In this document: one piece after another, positions 1 to 9,600 of the stretch
Layout of the letters: each line of letters starts with the position of its first letter
Position numbering within the stretch: the first letter of the stretch is position 1
Source of the DNA: Bacteroidales bacterium
GTDB taxonomy: Bacteria > Bacteroidota > Bacteroidia > Bacteroidales > P3
Length of the DNA stretch: 33,229 nt
Direction: 5' to 3'
Assembly (NCBI GenBank): GCA_024400665.1
Contig: JAKSML010000020.1
Span: 1 to 33,229, forward strand
Program-made: the position numbers and the translations under genes
The notes under the pieces: generated by a model
Seen by the model: the letters and a program-made list of their open reading frames with translations, nothing else
What the model was told of the DNA's origin: nothing
Databases searched by the model: none

Positions 1-717
1 CCACCGCTGTTAATAACCTGAAATTTCCACACCGCTTTATGCGTTTGCCCTGCTCAAAACAGCCCCAAACACGCCCATTTCAAAAAATCCTAACATACTA
101 ATACTCAAATGAATAACCAAAAAAAATCACCCAATTTGCCACCCTCCCCGACTCGAAAACTACTTTTCAGCAATTTTTGTCTCCAACCCCCGAAAAACGC
201 CCCAGAAAGCACCCCAAACTGACCCCTCCCACCCCCAAAACTGACCCCTCCAGACCCCCAAACCGTCCCCTACGAGACTCCCAACAGCACCCTTCCAACC
301 CCCAACAGGGCAGTTTTTCAGCAGCCACGGCACACGCAGCCCCGTCCTCGGAACCCCTCCGTTTTGACAAGATAATGGTCGAAAAAAATCTTCGTTATGT
401 GGAGACAACCCATCATGACGGATTTCGTCAATCCGACACACACAGATATTAGGATTTACAGCTCTAACAAACCATCCATAAGTGGCAACTGCGAACAAAT
501 TACACCTCAAATACCGACCAAACTCAGATCAAACAGAACAGACGGAAGCATATTTATCACCCGTAACACCCCACAAATAACCTATAGATTTTTTTGAGAA
601 TCTATAAGGACCATGGTCTTTTTATGACAAAGAGACTAATTGACTTTTTATATGGTTGCCTTGCATGTAGCATTCTTTCGCATTATTTGGTTCAAGACAA
701 GAGACAAATCAAGTATC
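1..717. other. Gene-poor flank, C-rich then AT-rich
   Basis: I see no convincing gene here. Bases about 186-275 carry roughly nine runs of four or five C on the plus strand, including the 12-mer ACTGACCCCTCC twice. Open frames through this part translate to Gly/Trp-rich or Pro-rich peptides without domain character, so they are probably spurious. Bases 583-606 hold a perfect 8-bp inverted repeat, and just beyond it at 605-622 there is a second short palindrome around GACCATGGTC. The stretch ends at the stop codon of the AlbA_2 gene, which is read towards it, so the palindromes could serve as its 3' end, although no T-run follows them on the minus strand. Confidence 0.5.
583..606. repeat. 8-bp perfect inverted repeat
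   Basis: TATAGATT (583-590) is repeated inverted as AATCTATA (599-606) around an 8-base spacer. It lies 112 bases beyond the stop codon of the minus-strand AlbA_2 gene. It could be an RNA hairpin at the 3' end of that transcript or a protein-binding site. The minus strand has no T-run after it, so I do not call it a terminator. Confidence 0.4.
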
Positions 718-2211
718 TCATTTTGCATAATAACCTCCTGACTTCTTTGAATCACGATGTTCGATCAATCCCTCTTTCATAAGAATGGCTATATGCCTAC
801 CAATTGCAGCAATACTTTTCCCTGACATATCCGATATGCTCTTACGTCGAATACCCGGATTCAATCGAATAATCGTATATGTAGCCCTTACACTATCATT
901 TATCGTATCATTTATCGTATCATTTATCGTATCATTTAGTGTATCATTTGCATCTTCATTTCTCTTAATAGGTATTGGGAGCACCAATTCCACCTCATCA
1001 ACCTCAATCCTGTTTTTCAATTCGGGCTCACTCCATCGAGCTTCTTTCCAGGCAGATATGATGGTTGGAAAACCAGACCCGACGTTTTCCCCATAACCAA
1101 TCATACGAAGCATATTTTGGATTCTGGGGTTACGAGCCTTGGAGTTGCCGCCTTCGTATATCATCTCGACAGGTAGTTTCAGCAGACCTGGATTACGAAA
1201 ACACAACTTGTCGTCGTGTTTCTCAACCCGCAATATTCCGGCATCCATCAACAAGTCGGAGTGTATGATGGCGTTCGTAAAGGCCTCTCTGACGGCTTTG
1301 TGCTGAGGAGTGTCATCCACTCGCTGGATACCCTCCATACGGAATGGTCTCGGAAGGTCTGCCGTGACTTTCGGTATCACCCTGCTGAAGAACTGATAGA
1401 GGTTGTTCTCCCAACGGCCATCGTATGTCAGTCTGTCACTATAACGCTCATCGCCGATGAGATTGCAGAAATCGAGGTAGTCCATCCGGAAATTGGCGAA
1501 CCGTTCTTGCACCGACAACCCCTTGCCGAACATCATCAGACCTGCCATCGTAAGACCTTCTTTCCCCGTTGCCCTATCAATGATATAACCTCCAAGATTT
1601 TTGAGAAACGTTTTGTCATCGACCTCATTCCATACATGCCCATCATTCCTATATTGAAATAAGGTACGGTAACGGTGCAATGTGTCAATGTCGATATCGT
1701 TCATATCGTAATGTTCCAGCAGCACTCCGTCATTGCCGTCCTCAAACGAATCTCGTATCATTGCTCTCACTTGACGCTCTGTACAATGATAATCGCCTTC
1801 GTGGTTTCGTCTATAAGTCCCCTTATACACATTGCCGTTCAAGTAAATGGGTTTTATCCTCCAATCTGCTTGTGGCACATGAATACTAACAACCTGTTTA
1901 TCGTTTATATCGACAATATTCACATCCCTACTACCAAGTATGTTTTCATTTACCTTATCACTATTGATTGTGTTCCAAAAGTCATTGACAATCTTCTGTG
2001 CATCATCTACACCAACTATTTGAAAACGTTTTGTTATATCTGTTTCTTTACGATTCTCTTCAATACCCAGCAGAATCACACCGCCGATGGTGTTGGCAAA
2101 TGCAGAATATGTTTCCCAAACAGATTTCGGAACCTCGGACTTTGCCCGTTTGCATTCCAAAGTCAAACTTTCTCCGTTCAGAAGCATTTTCTTTATTTCG
2201 TTTTCCTTCAT
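718..2211 (-). CDS. AlbA_2 / HATPase_c_4 regulator-like ATP-binding protein
   Basis: This 497-residue protein has the layout of the 'RecG-related' or Schlafen-AAA_4-like regulators common in Bacteroidota. An N-terminal AlbA_2 domain (about 1-150) carries the typical motif LTLECKRA followed by AFANTIGGVILLGI. A GHKL-type HATPase_c_4 region (about 300-410) shows REAFTNAIIHSD and a later GYGENVGSGFP. A C-terminal winged helix (about 450-497) ends in GLIEHRDSKKSGGYYAK. Between the last two lies a linker of NDT(I/L) tetrapeptides. I take ATG at 2211 (MKENEIKK); the longer frame would need a TTG. It follows the Ycf46-like gene after 159 bases, so it may have its own promoter. Role: probably a DNA-binding, nucleotide-dependent regulator; the substrate is unknown. 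The family is common near mobile and defence loci, but membership of this system is inference. Confidence 0.85.
   Translation of the reverse strand: MKENEIKKMLLNGESLTLECKRAKSEVPKSVWETYSAFANTIGGVILLGIEENRKETDITKRFQIVGVDDAQKIVNDFWNTINSDKVNENILGSRDVNIVDINDKQVVSIHVPQADWRIKPIYLNGNVYKGTYRRNHEGDYHCTERQVRAMIRDSFEDGNDGVLLEHYDMNDIDIDTLHRYRTLFQYRNDGHVWNEVDDKTFLKNLGGYIIDRATGKEGLTMAGLMMFGKGLSVQERFANFRMDYLDFCNLIGDERYSDRLTYDGRWENNLYQFFSRVIPKVTADLPRPFRMEGIQRVDDTPQHKAVREAFTNAIIHSDLLMDAGILRVEKHDDKLCFRNPGLLKLPVEMIYEGGNSKARNPRIQNMLRMIGYGENVGSGFPTIISAWKEARWSEPELKNRIEVDEVELVLPIPIKRNEDANDTLNDTINDTINDTINDSVRATYTIIRLNPGIRRKSISDMSGKSIAAIGRHIAILMKEGLIEHRDSKKSGGYYAK
894..949. repeat. 12-bp tandem repeat inside the AlbA_2 gene
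   Basis: TATCATTTATCG occurs three times perfectly (894-929) and continues into two degenerate units up to about 949. On the minus strand it encodes the linker NDTLNDTINDTINDTINDS between the ATPase-like domain and the winged helix. As the unit is a multiple of three, gain or loss of copies changes linker length by four residues and keeps the frame. Confidence 0.85.
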
Positions 2212-2235
2212 ATAATTACAGTTACAAAATATGGC

Positions 2236-2255
2236 AACTATTAGTTCCAATAGTT
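2236..2255. promoter_or_regulatory. Inverted repeat before the AlbA_2 gene, possible operator
   Basis: AACTATT (2236-2242) and AATAGTT (2249-2255) form a perfect 7-bp inverted repeat with a 6-base spacer. Its near edge is 25 bases upstream of the AlbA_2 start at 2211. It could be an autoregulatory site or a hairpin in the leader. The 159-base gap it lies in also suggests a separate promoter, but I see no TTTG/TAnnTTTG pair. Confidence 0.3.
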
Positions 2256-2370
2256 ATTCTTTCATTGCATCTAAACTCAATACGTCCTCCATCGTTATAT
2301 GGTTTCTGGGTTTCATATACTAACTACCAACTATACTATTGGGGCATTCGTGGGCTGAAACATTGAACAC

Positions 2371-3975
2371 TTATTCAAAACTCCTATTTAATTCACGTTC
2401 TGATTTAGTCAAAGGAACACTAGCCTCTTTAAAAATGATTTCTGTGTTTTCATAACCAGCCTGTTTGGCTCTGCTTTTTGCCCAATTTCGTAAAGCCGCA
2501 ATTTGGGTTTCCATCGTCATAGATAAGGGAACCGTTTCTTTGATAGCATTCAAAAGATGAATCATCTGTAGTTTAGGGTTCTCTTGATTTTCAGTATACG
2601 CAGCGAACATGGCCTCATTCACACATTCTTCGATTTCTGCGCCATTAAATCCTGATGTATCTTGTGCCAATCTGCCTAACGAAAAATTGCTGGAATTTTG
2701 ACCTTTCTTATTTAAATGAATGGCAAAAATACTTTTTCTATCCTCTTCGTTAGGCAAATCCACAAAGAAGATTTCATCAAAGCGACCTTTCCGTAGTAAT
2801 TCTGGTGGCAGAAGTGAAATGTTATTTGCGGTAGCCACAACAAATACAGGTTTTGATTTTTCTTGCATCCAAGTTAAAAGTGTAGAAAATATTCTCGCCG
2901 TGGTGCCACCATCAGTCGAGCCACTACTTTGTGTACCAGAAAGCCCTTTCTCTATCTCATCAATCCATAACACACAAGGTGCTACTGCTTCTGCTGTGGC
3001 TATGGCTCTACGAATATTATCCTCGCTACTTCCAACAATCCCTTCAAATATTTTACCAATATCCAATCGAAGTAGTGGCATATTCCACAAAGACGCAATA
3101 CATTTAGCGGTTAAGCTTTTCCCACATCCAGGAACACCTAACAATAACACTCCTTTGGGTTCAGGCAGTTTCCATAGTTGTGCCTTAAAATCATAAGCTA
3201 ATTTTCTTTTTTCCAACCACGATTTCAAATGTTCCATACCTCCCACATTACGCAAATCTTCGTTCACTTGATAATAATCAAGAAGTCCACTCTTCTTGAT
3301 TATTTGTTCTTTTTCCAAAGCAACTGTTCTTGGAGAATTGACATCAAATTTATTTTTTACAGCTGCCAAACAATACGCCAAATCCGCCTCCATAACAGTC
3401 ATGCCTAAAGCAGAATCAACTAACCTCTTCTTTAATTCATCATTCAACTCTGCATTTGCATTTCTCGCCACATTCATCAGCACCTTCTCCAAATCACATC
3501 TATCAGGTAATGGGATTTCTACAACTGTTACATACTTTTCCAATTCTGTAGGCAAAGTCATTACCGAGGAAACAATAATGATATGTTTCCTAAAGAATCG
3601 AAGAGTTTCAGCCAATTGGCGAAGTTTTATTTTAATGTTTCGCTCCTCAATATATTCATGGAAATCCTCGAGAACAAAAAACTCCGAAACACTACTTGTC
3701 TCTGAAATCCTTGTAGAAATGTAATTTAGCAGTTCTTCTGGTTCTTCTTGGTTAGCAACAGGCTTCAATGATCCATCTCCTGGCTCTTTCTTTTTTAGAC
3801 CATCGACACAATTCCATTCATAATACAAATAATCCTTCTCAATAGTTTTCGCTATGCTTTGTATTTTCTGTTTTGTCCTTTCATATTCAAAAGTCGTCAA
3901 ATATAATACCGGATAGTATGCTTTCAGCATACTTTGAATTTGATCGTAAATATTAGCGTCTTTCTGAATCACCAT
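2371..3975 (-). CDS. Ycf46-type AAA+ ATPase
   Basis: This 534-residue protein has the two-part architecture of the Ycf46 family. A degenerate N-terminal RecA-like half (about 5-165) starts with the family-typical pattern of a helix and [13 protein letters not shown] and includes [13 protein letters not shown] and [18 protein letters not shown] full AAA+ module follows, with Walker A GVPGCGKS (280-287), Walker B VLWIDE (335-340), a [11 protein letters not shown] segment, sensor-1 ATANN (381-385) and RKGRFDE (395-401) near the arginine finger. Active-site residues look intact. ATG at 3975 lies 4 bases after the stop of the DUF1257 gene, so the two are cotranscribed. Ycf46 homologues often lie beside DUF1257 (Ycf35) genes, so the pair probably works together, perhaps as a remodelling ATPase and its adaptor. 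The biochemical role of the bacterial pair is not established. Base composition is AT-rich like the rest of the operon. Confidence 0.85.
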   Translation of the reverse strand: MVIQKDANIYDQIQSMLKAYYPVLYLTTFEYERTKQKIQSIAKTIEKDYLYYEWNCVDGLKKKEPGDGSLKPVANQEEPEELLNYISTRISETSSVSEFFVLEDFHEYIEERNIKIKLRQLAETLRFFRKHIIIVSSVMTLPTELEKYVTVVEIPLPDRCDLEKVLMNVARNANAELNDELKKRLVDSALGMTVMEADLAYCLAAVKNKFDVNSPRTVALEKEQIIKKSGLLDYYQVNEDLRNVGGMEHLKSWLEKRKLAYDFKAQLWKLPEPKGVLLLGVPGCGKSLTAKCIASLWNMPLLRLDIGKIFEGIVGSSEDNIRRAIATAEAVAPCVLWIDEIEKGLSGTQSSGSTDGGTTARIFSTLLTWMQEKSKPVFVVATANNISLLPPELLRKGRFDEIFFVDLPNEEDRKSIFAIHLNKKGQNSSNFSLGRLAQDTSGFNGAEIEECVNEAMFAAYTENQENPKLQMIHLLNAIKETVPLSMTMETQIAALRNWAKSRAKQAGYENTEIIFKEASVPLTKSERELNRSFE

Positions 3976-3979
3976 AATC

Positions 3980-4609
3980 TTATTTATTTTGAGTTATTGA
4001 TTGGATTTGTTTCGATTTATTTATTCTATCTCGATACTTCAGCGGAACTTCCTTTTTTGTCATTATTCGTTTTGAACTGAAATTTAAATCCACCTCATCC
4101 ATTGCAGCATGTGCTCGTCTGTTGACATCATCTGGCAGATAATTTGAATCACTAACAACCGTTCCGTCAAAAAGGATAGTGAATTTTATTTGTCCAACCG
4201 GTTCTGATTCTGTCTTGTCATTACTACGTCCTATCATATAAAAAGATACTTTTTCAACATCGTTTGCCACAAATTTATCGTTGCTCTTATAAGAAAATCC
4301 TTTAGCCTTAAACTCACGAATTATCATATTTTTTGAATATTCCACATTGAGCTCATTGTATAATGCCTGCAATTTCTCAACGTATTCCTTGGTGTTGCCC
4401 AAATAATAGGTGTTGTATGTCACCTGGTCACCTTTGACCTTGATGGCGAACTCGCCATAAAATCCTTGTTGGACACCTATATCCGTTATCAGTAGTTCAT
4501 CATCCTTAACAATGAATTTCCAATTGAGTTGCTTGCACGCTTCAAGCAGACAACTTTGATTCATGACAGAATTGTTACGTACAAATTTTGAAGTTTCAAA
4601 TCTTGACAT
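3980..4609 (-). CDS. DUF1257 (Ycf35-like) protein with DUF2997-like tail
   Basis: The protein has 209 residues from the start MSRFETSKF. The first 110 residues follow the DUF1257/Ycf35 pattern: MS-x-F start, a helix LLEACKQLNW, a strand-rich part with GFYGEFAIKVKGD, then YSKNMIIREFKAKGFSYK, which matches the family's closing helix and GF motif. After a linker, residues about 150-190 read GQIKFTILFDGTVVSDS and so on, which resembles DUF2997, a short domain often encoded as a separate small gene beside DUF1257 and Ycf46 genes. I chose ATG at 4609 because it leaves one base after the upstream stop and preserves the MSxF start; an upstream ATG at 4669 would overlap the PLD gene by 59 bases. The molecular function is unknown. 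The DUF1257 call is from pattern memory and is moderately sure; the DUF2997 call is tentative. Confidence 0.65.
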   Translation of the reverse strand: MSRFETSKFVRNNSVMNQSCLLEACKQLNWKFIVKDDELLITDIGVQQGFYGEFAIKVKGDQVTYNTYYLGNTKEYVEKLQALYNELNVEYSKNMIIREFKAKGFSYKSNDKFVANDVEKVSFYMIGRSNDKTESEPVGQIKFTILFDGTVVSDSNYLPDDVNRRAHAAMDEVDLNFSSKRIMTKKEVPLKYRDRINKSKQIQSITQNK

Positions 4610-4610
4610 C

Positions 4611-6686
4611 TTATTTTCTTTTTTTCTTTTTAAACTGTCCCTTTTTCTGTTTATAATTCGATGCTTCAAAAACCTTTATGTTTTTCAGCATTTCTTCCAC
4701 ACTTGAGTATTCTTCCGTTTGACTAATAACAGGGTATTCGTTAGTTAATATATTCAGTCGACTTTGAAAACTCTTCCTCCTTTCAAATGGTATGGTTTTA
4801 TCTTTTACATCTGTCAAATCTGCTTTTATCTTTTCCAATTGTTCCGTATAATAAATCTTTTTGAAATGATTGAGATTGTTTTCTTTAGTTTGTTCAATTT
4901 CAGCAAATTTATCGTCAAACACACCATAGCCCTTATTCAAAAAAACTTTGATTTTTCCGTAGTTTGCTCCTTTGATTTTTTGGAGAAAATCTTTGTCTAT
5001 TGGGGCTTTTGATTGACACAACTCATTCAATGAATCAACGGTATCATTCAAATATTTTTCTCCAAATTTCAAAAAGATTTTTTCATATTCTTCATCATTT
5101 TCGGAATTCCAGTCCAAACGAGACATTTCCTCCTGTCTGTAATTTTGTAATCCTTGCTTTACAAAAAATGAAAGAATATTATAACTACCTGTATAATATA
5201 GGTCTTTGCCTTCTTTTGATCTTAACCATACACGTTTATAGTGAAATGCAGGGAGTTGATGTATGTAGAAATTATGATACTTTTGTTCCAATTCATACAA
5301 TTTTTCCAATGCTTCTGGATCTGCCATAGTATCAGTATTATTCTCTGGCAATGAATAGGCAATGAATATTCGTCCACCTTTTCTTAAGTAATTTTCAAAG
5401 AATGGTATCCTTCTAAAAGTAGCATATTTTTTAATCCAAGGACTTATTATCCATAGTTCATCCGAGGTTTCATCAAACAATCGTTTCAGTTCGACTTCAA
5501 ACTCCAAAGAGTTAAAATGGCGTTTAACCTCCACAATTCCCTTGTGGATAGAAGCGATTTTGTCTACATCGTTGTTCGCTATAGCTGTATCAATCTCTTT
5601 TTGCTTCTCAATAAGTTCTTTCTCAGATAGAATTTGGCTTTCTTTCTTTTGTTCAATTGTGCTTTCTACAGTAAAATCGTCTTCTTCGGATTCACTAAGT
5701 AATTTATCAAACAGTTTGTTTCTTTCTTCCTCTAATGAGTCAAATGATTCGGATAAAGATTCAATAATTGCATCCTGTTTTTCGTCATATACAAGAGACC
5801 GGATAGTATTATCTCTAAAGTTTTCCAATAAAACAACCCATACTTTTGCAATATAACCTTCAGCACCTATCGGCTGACACGATTGAAGAATGAATTTTTT
5901 TGCAGGAAAATGAATTTCTGGAGCTTGAACCTCGGCTAGTGGTTTTACATCCTCAATGTTTTGAGGAAGATTCTCTCGTTGAAAAGTATTTTGTTTCTCA
6001 CTTTTTAGTTTGCTAAAGACTTCTTTTGCACTTTCCCTTAAATTTCCAGTAGCATCAATATATAACTCGAAGTCTCTTTCAAAAGTAGAAAACTTAACTC
6101 CATTATTTGCATATTCTCTTCCCGTATCAGTTAACCAATATACACTTTCATCTCCGTCAATCATTTCATCTTTTATCAAATCGCGTATAGCAGACAAAAG
6201 TATTTCTCTTTCAGCAGGGTCTGTTTCTATATCAAACCCCAATATTTTGCCGATTGATTTTGCCGAGGTCTCACCTTTTAGCAATATAGCACAAATTGCT
6301 TCGTCAAAGAGATTAAAATTAACAGGTTGGGAACAAACCCCGTTGAATTTTGTAATGGTGTAATGCCAATCAAAGTCGGAAAAACCTATGATTCGTTCTA
6401 TTAGTTTTTTCTGTTTGCTTGCTGCATCTACAATCTTTAACTCCAACGGGATTGGAACCTTGTCAGTTTTGTCTGATTTGATTTGCTCTGACTTTACAAC
6501 ACCACCTTCAATATTATCTCCTGATATATAGCTTTTTATGTTAGAGTAAACAAATTCAACTATTTCATCATTAATTGTCTCATCTGGGTCTTCCTCACAC
6601 TGATAACCATTCTTATTTAGAAAATCAGCGATTGCTGTTATACCAATTTTCAGTTCTCTAGATATTTTTGAAAGCCTTTTACTCAT
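4611..6686 (-). CDS. IF-2-N-like domain plus PLD-like nuclease protein
   Basis: The protein has 691 residues from ATG at 6686, 6 bases after the helicase stop; a TTG six bases earlier is unlikely. Residues 1-50 (MSKRLSKISRELKIGITAIA and on) resemble the N-terminal domain of Bacteroidota initiation factor IF-2. Residues about 95-215 look like winged helices (ILLKGETSAKSIGKILG, then SVYWLTDTGREYANNGVKF). An acidic, coiled-coil-prone stretch spans about 300-385. A phospholipase-D-like domain covers about 395-550: LWIISPWIKKY (411-421), RIFIAYSLP, HYK (482-484) and TGSYN (499-503). The usual Asp of HxKxxxxD is Arg489 here, so the active site is partly degenerate or uses another acid. Only one HKD-like unit is visible, so an active enzyme would need to dimerise. 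A lysine-rich C-terminus ends in QFKKKKRK. PLD nucleases beside helicases are typical of anti-phage systems such as DISARM and Mokosh. Confidence 0.75.
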   Translation of the reverse strand: MSKRLSKISRELKIGITAIADFLNKNGYQCEEDPDETINDEIVEFVYSNIKSYISGDNIEGGVVKSEQIKSDKTDKVPIPLELKIVDAASKQKKLIERIIGFSDFDWHYTITKFNGVCSQPVNFNLFDEAICAILLKGETSAKSIGKILGFDIETDPAEREILLSAIRDLIKDEMIDGDESVYWLTDTGREYANNGVKFSTFERDFELYIDATGNLRESAKEVFSKLKSEKQNTFQRENLPQNIEDVKPLAEVQAPEIHFPAKKFILQSCQPIGAEGYIAKVWVVLLENFRDNTIRSLVYDEKQDAIIESLSESFDSLEEERNKLFDKLLSESEEDDFTVESTIEQKKESQILSEKELIEKQKEIDTAIANNDVDKIASIHKGIVEVKRHFNSLEFEVELKRLFDETSDELWIISPWIKKYATFRRIPFFENYLRKGGRIFIAYSLPENNTDTMADPEALEKLYELEQKYHNFYIHQLPAFHYKRVWLRSKEGKDLYYTGSYNILSFFVKQGLQNYRQEEMSRLDWNSENDEEYEKIFLKFGEKYLNDTVDSLNELCQSKAPIDKDFLQKIKGANYGKIKVFLNKGYGVFDDKFAEIEQTKENNLNHFKKIYYTEQLEKIKADLTDVKDKTIPFERRKSFQSRLNILTNEYPVISQTEEYSSVEEMLKNIKVFEASNYKQKKGQFKKKKRK

Positions 6687-6692
6687 AATCAA

Positions 6693-9600
6693 TTACAGAT
6701 TTTTTAGTTGTTTAACATCTACTCTATGCATTTTTGATATGGCTTCTGCATATTCTGGTTTGTTGGCGAAATGCTTTTCGTTACCAACAACAATAAGCAG
6801 CCTCTTTGCACGTGAGAAACCAACATTAACACGTTGTAATTCTCGGGCAAAACCTAATGCAAACGGGTAGTAATTGTTTTTTTGTTCTTTGCCTTTTTCA
6901 TCTATCTGGATATTGCTTCGTACTGTTGATATTATTATGATATTTCTCTCCATACCTTGGAATCTGTCAACAGTATTGATTCTAAACGGAATCTGGAATT
7001 CATTCTCGTATTTGTGTTGCTCAAAATTTCTCCACTCGTCTTTGCGAAAGTCCGGATATAGAGTTTTTCTAATTTTATCCATTTGAGGCATATAATAGGT
7101 TATAACCCCTATTTCTTTATCGTCATCCTTTTGAAAGGAATCCATATACTCTTTAAATCCATTTGCTTTGGTCAAAGCAGATAGAACAGTTTTTATGGCA
7201 TCAATTTCTCCTTGATTTTCGTAAGACGTGCCAACTTTTTTCTCGGCAGTTTCAACATTAACCCAAATAGCATGAAACTTGGGTTCTATAAATGGCAGAA
7301 TGGTAAAACCGTGCCAACGACTTGCCTTGTCAGTGAAGTCTGGAACATCCATATGATTTCTTATTCCGCATAACAAACCGTTTTCCAATTCTTCTTGGTC
7401 TTTATAGAATTGTGAAATACAATTCATGATTTGCTCGTGCATACGGAATTGTGTGTCCAAACTTGCAACAATACTCTTAGGTGCATTGACAAATAATTTT
7501 TCAAACTGTGATGTCTTATAGTCCTGTTTTGTCCAATTTTCTATCAAATCTTTTGCACCGATTGCTTCTAATGCTTCACCAAATTCTTTTTCATCAAGCA
7601 TTGGTGGCAATTGCTTATGGTCTCCTATAATAATTACTTTTTTACCTAAGGTAAGAGGCAAGACGAGTTCGGGTGGGGTTGCTTTACTGGCCTCGTCCAT
7701 TATCACAACGTCAAAAACGGGGTCTCCTTGAATCTCTTGATTCTTTTGAAACATTGACTGGTATGCACTTGCAAAGTTTTTGCTTCCACACTCACTACAA
7801 GTGGCGGCAAAGACATTTACATATTTGAAGTATTCCGAAGAAAAGAGTGGTTTTAGAAATGACTGCTGGCAATCCAACCCCTTCTTCCATTTCTCTATAA
7901 TATCAGAATATGTGTTTTCTTGGCTACATCTACGACTGATATTATTAATCCAGTCATTTATGGCATTATCTTTATTGCTCTTCTCTTCTTGTGAATTTGC
8001 TTTTGCGGCAAGCCATTGTTGCATTCGTTCATTTGAATACATCTTGCCTTCATCCTCAAACTTGTCTATATTCCCAATGCGTATCGGACGAACCATCTTT
8101 TTTCCCCTAAGTCTTTCCAATGCATTGTCAACAGCAAGATTTGTTTGAGATGTCACTAATATTTTAGATTCTGGGTTTCTCAATAATGTTTGCCATATGA
8201 TTTCAGCAATAACGGTTGTTTTTCCAGTACCCGGAGGTCCCTGAATCAGAGCCATATCCGTTGCTATCAAGGACTTTGCGACCGCTTCTAATTGTTTGGG
8301 TTGATTGGCCAATAATGGCTCGTTCAAGTTTAAAAGAATCCGTTTTTTCTCTTCTTCTAAATCCTGAGATGAAATACGGGCAAGCGTTGGGTCGAATAAA
8401 AAATTGGGCAAATTATTATTTGCAGGATACCCAACCCGTCCACTACCAGGACGGGTCACTTTCGCCATTGCTCTAATCATTCGTCCAATATTGGAGAGTT
8501 CTCCGGGAAATATCGGCTTAATATAACCAGCAATTATTCTACGGATATTATCCGATGATTCTATTAAATAATCATCAAAATCTTTTGTTATTTTAAATTG
8601 TAGTTTGTTTTTTCCTTTACTAATCAGTATTCCAATTTGAATTCCATCTCGGAAGTATGCATTATCACCATCTTCCTTGATTTTTTGTTTCAAAGTTTCG
8701 TATTGTTCCTTCGTGAGAAAGACGAACGTTGCACTACTTACACCTTTGGCTGTTTCTTTCTCTTTTTCAATCTCCAACGATTCATTTTTATGAAACTCAT
8801 AAGTTGTACGACCCAACTCATTCTCAAATGATAGTTTCAAATAGTTGTTATATTTGTCACAGACCTCAACGAACTTTTCTTTGAAACAATCACGTTCTTC
8901 TTCTGAATCAAAATTATAACTGAAAGACACTCTAGTGTACTTTTTATAAGGGTCATACTCAACATTCAGATTCTCTTTCCGGATATTGTTTTGTATATCG
9001 GTGATTATGGATTTTCGACCATCCTCCATATCCGTGTTGAGACAAAGATAATACGAAGTTTTGTATGGTTTATCTTCTAATTCAATGTCTGGTACGGCAT
9101 CTTTTATACGCTGAATTTGGCACTGATAATCACTCGCAGAATCAGCTGAAATTACAACTGTGGCTTTACGAATGTTAACAGTCGACTTCCCTAGTAAATC
9201 TGTTTTGGTTTTTACCTCACGTAGAACTTGTATCTGGTTTTCATTCTCTTGAGGATATCCAAAAATATACCTTGTTGGCAGTTGACGTATTGTCAAGTCC
9301 TCATTTTTATTCTGTAGTTCAACCAGGCTATCTTTGAAATTATCAATCTTGTTGCTTGTTTGATATTCTCCGTCAATAATCTCAAAGCCAGCAATCTCAA
9401 CAAAAGAATTTCTATTATTATTATTGCCAAAACGATAAATCCTTTTATTTAATTGAAGACCACAATCTGAAAACAAATCGTATTTCACAGGAGCTGACAC
9501 ATCTATTACTAATTGTGACCGCTCATTAGATTTATACGCCCTTGCTTTTCCTAACCCACTACTATCCAGCCGCTTCTTGACAAATTCATCGGCTGGCAGA

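Noticed and set aside
160-510. Open frame of 116 residues on the minus strand, rich in Gly and Trp
   Set aside because: Its character follows from the C-run array on the other strand; no domain, no signal peptide, and no gene-like codon use.
605-622. Intrinsic terminator around GACCATGGTC
   Set aside because: A T-run follows only on the plus strand, where no gene ends; on the minus strand, the direction of the AlbA_2 gene, no T-run is present.
2254-2316. Tiny minus-strand frame MKPRNHITMEDVLSLDAMKE between the Ycf46-like and AlbA_2 genes
   Set aside because: Twenty residues, no recognisable family and no clear ribosome-binding context. It could be a leader peptide, but nothing beyond its existence supports that.
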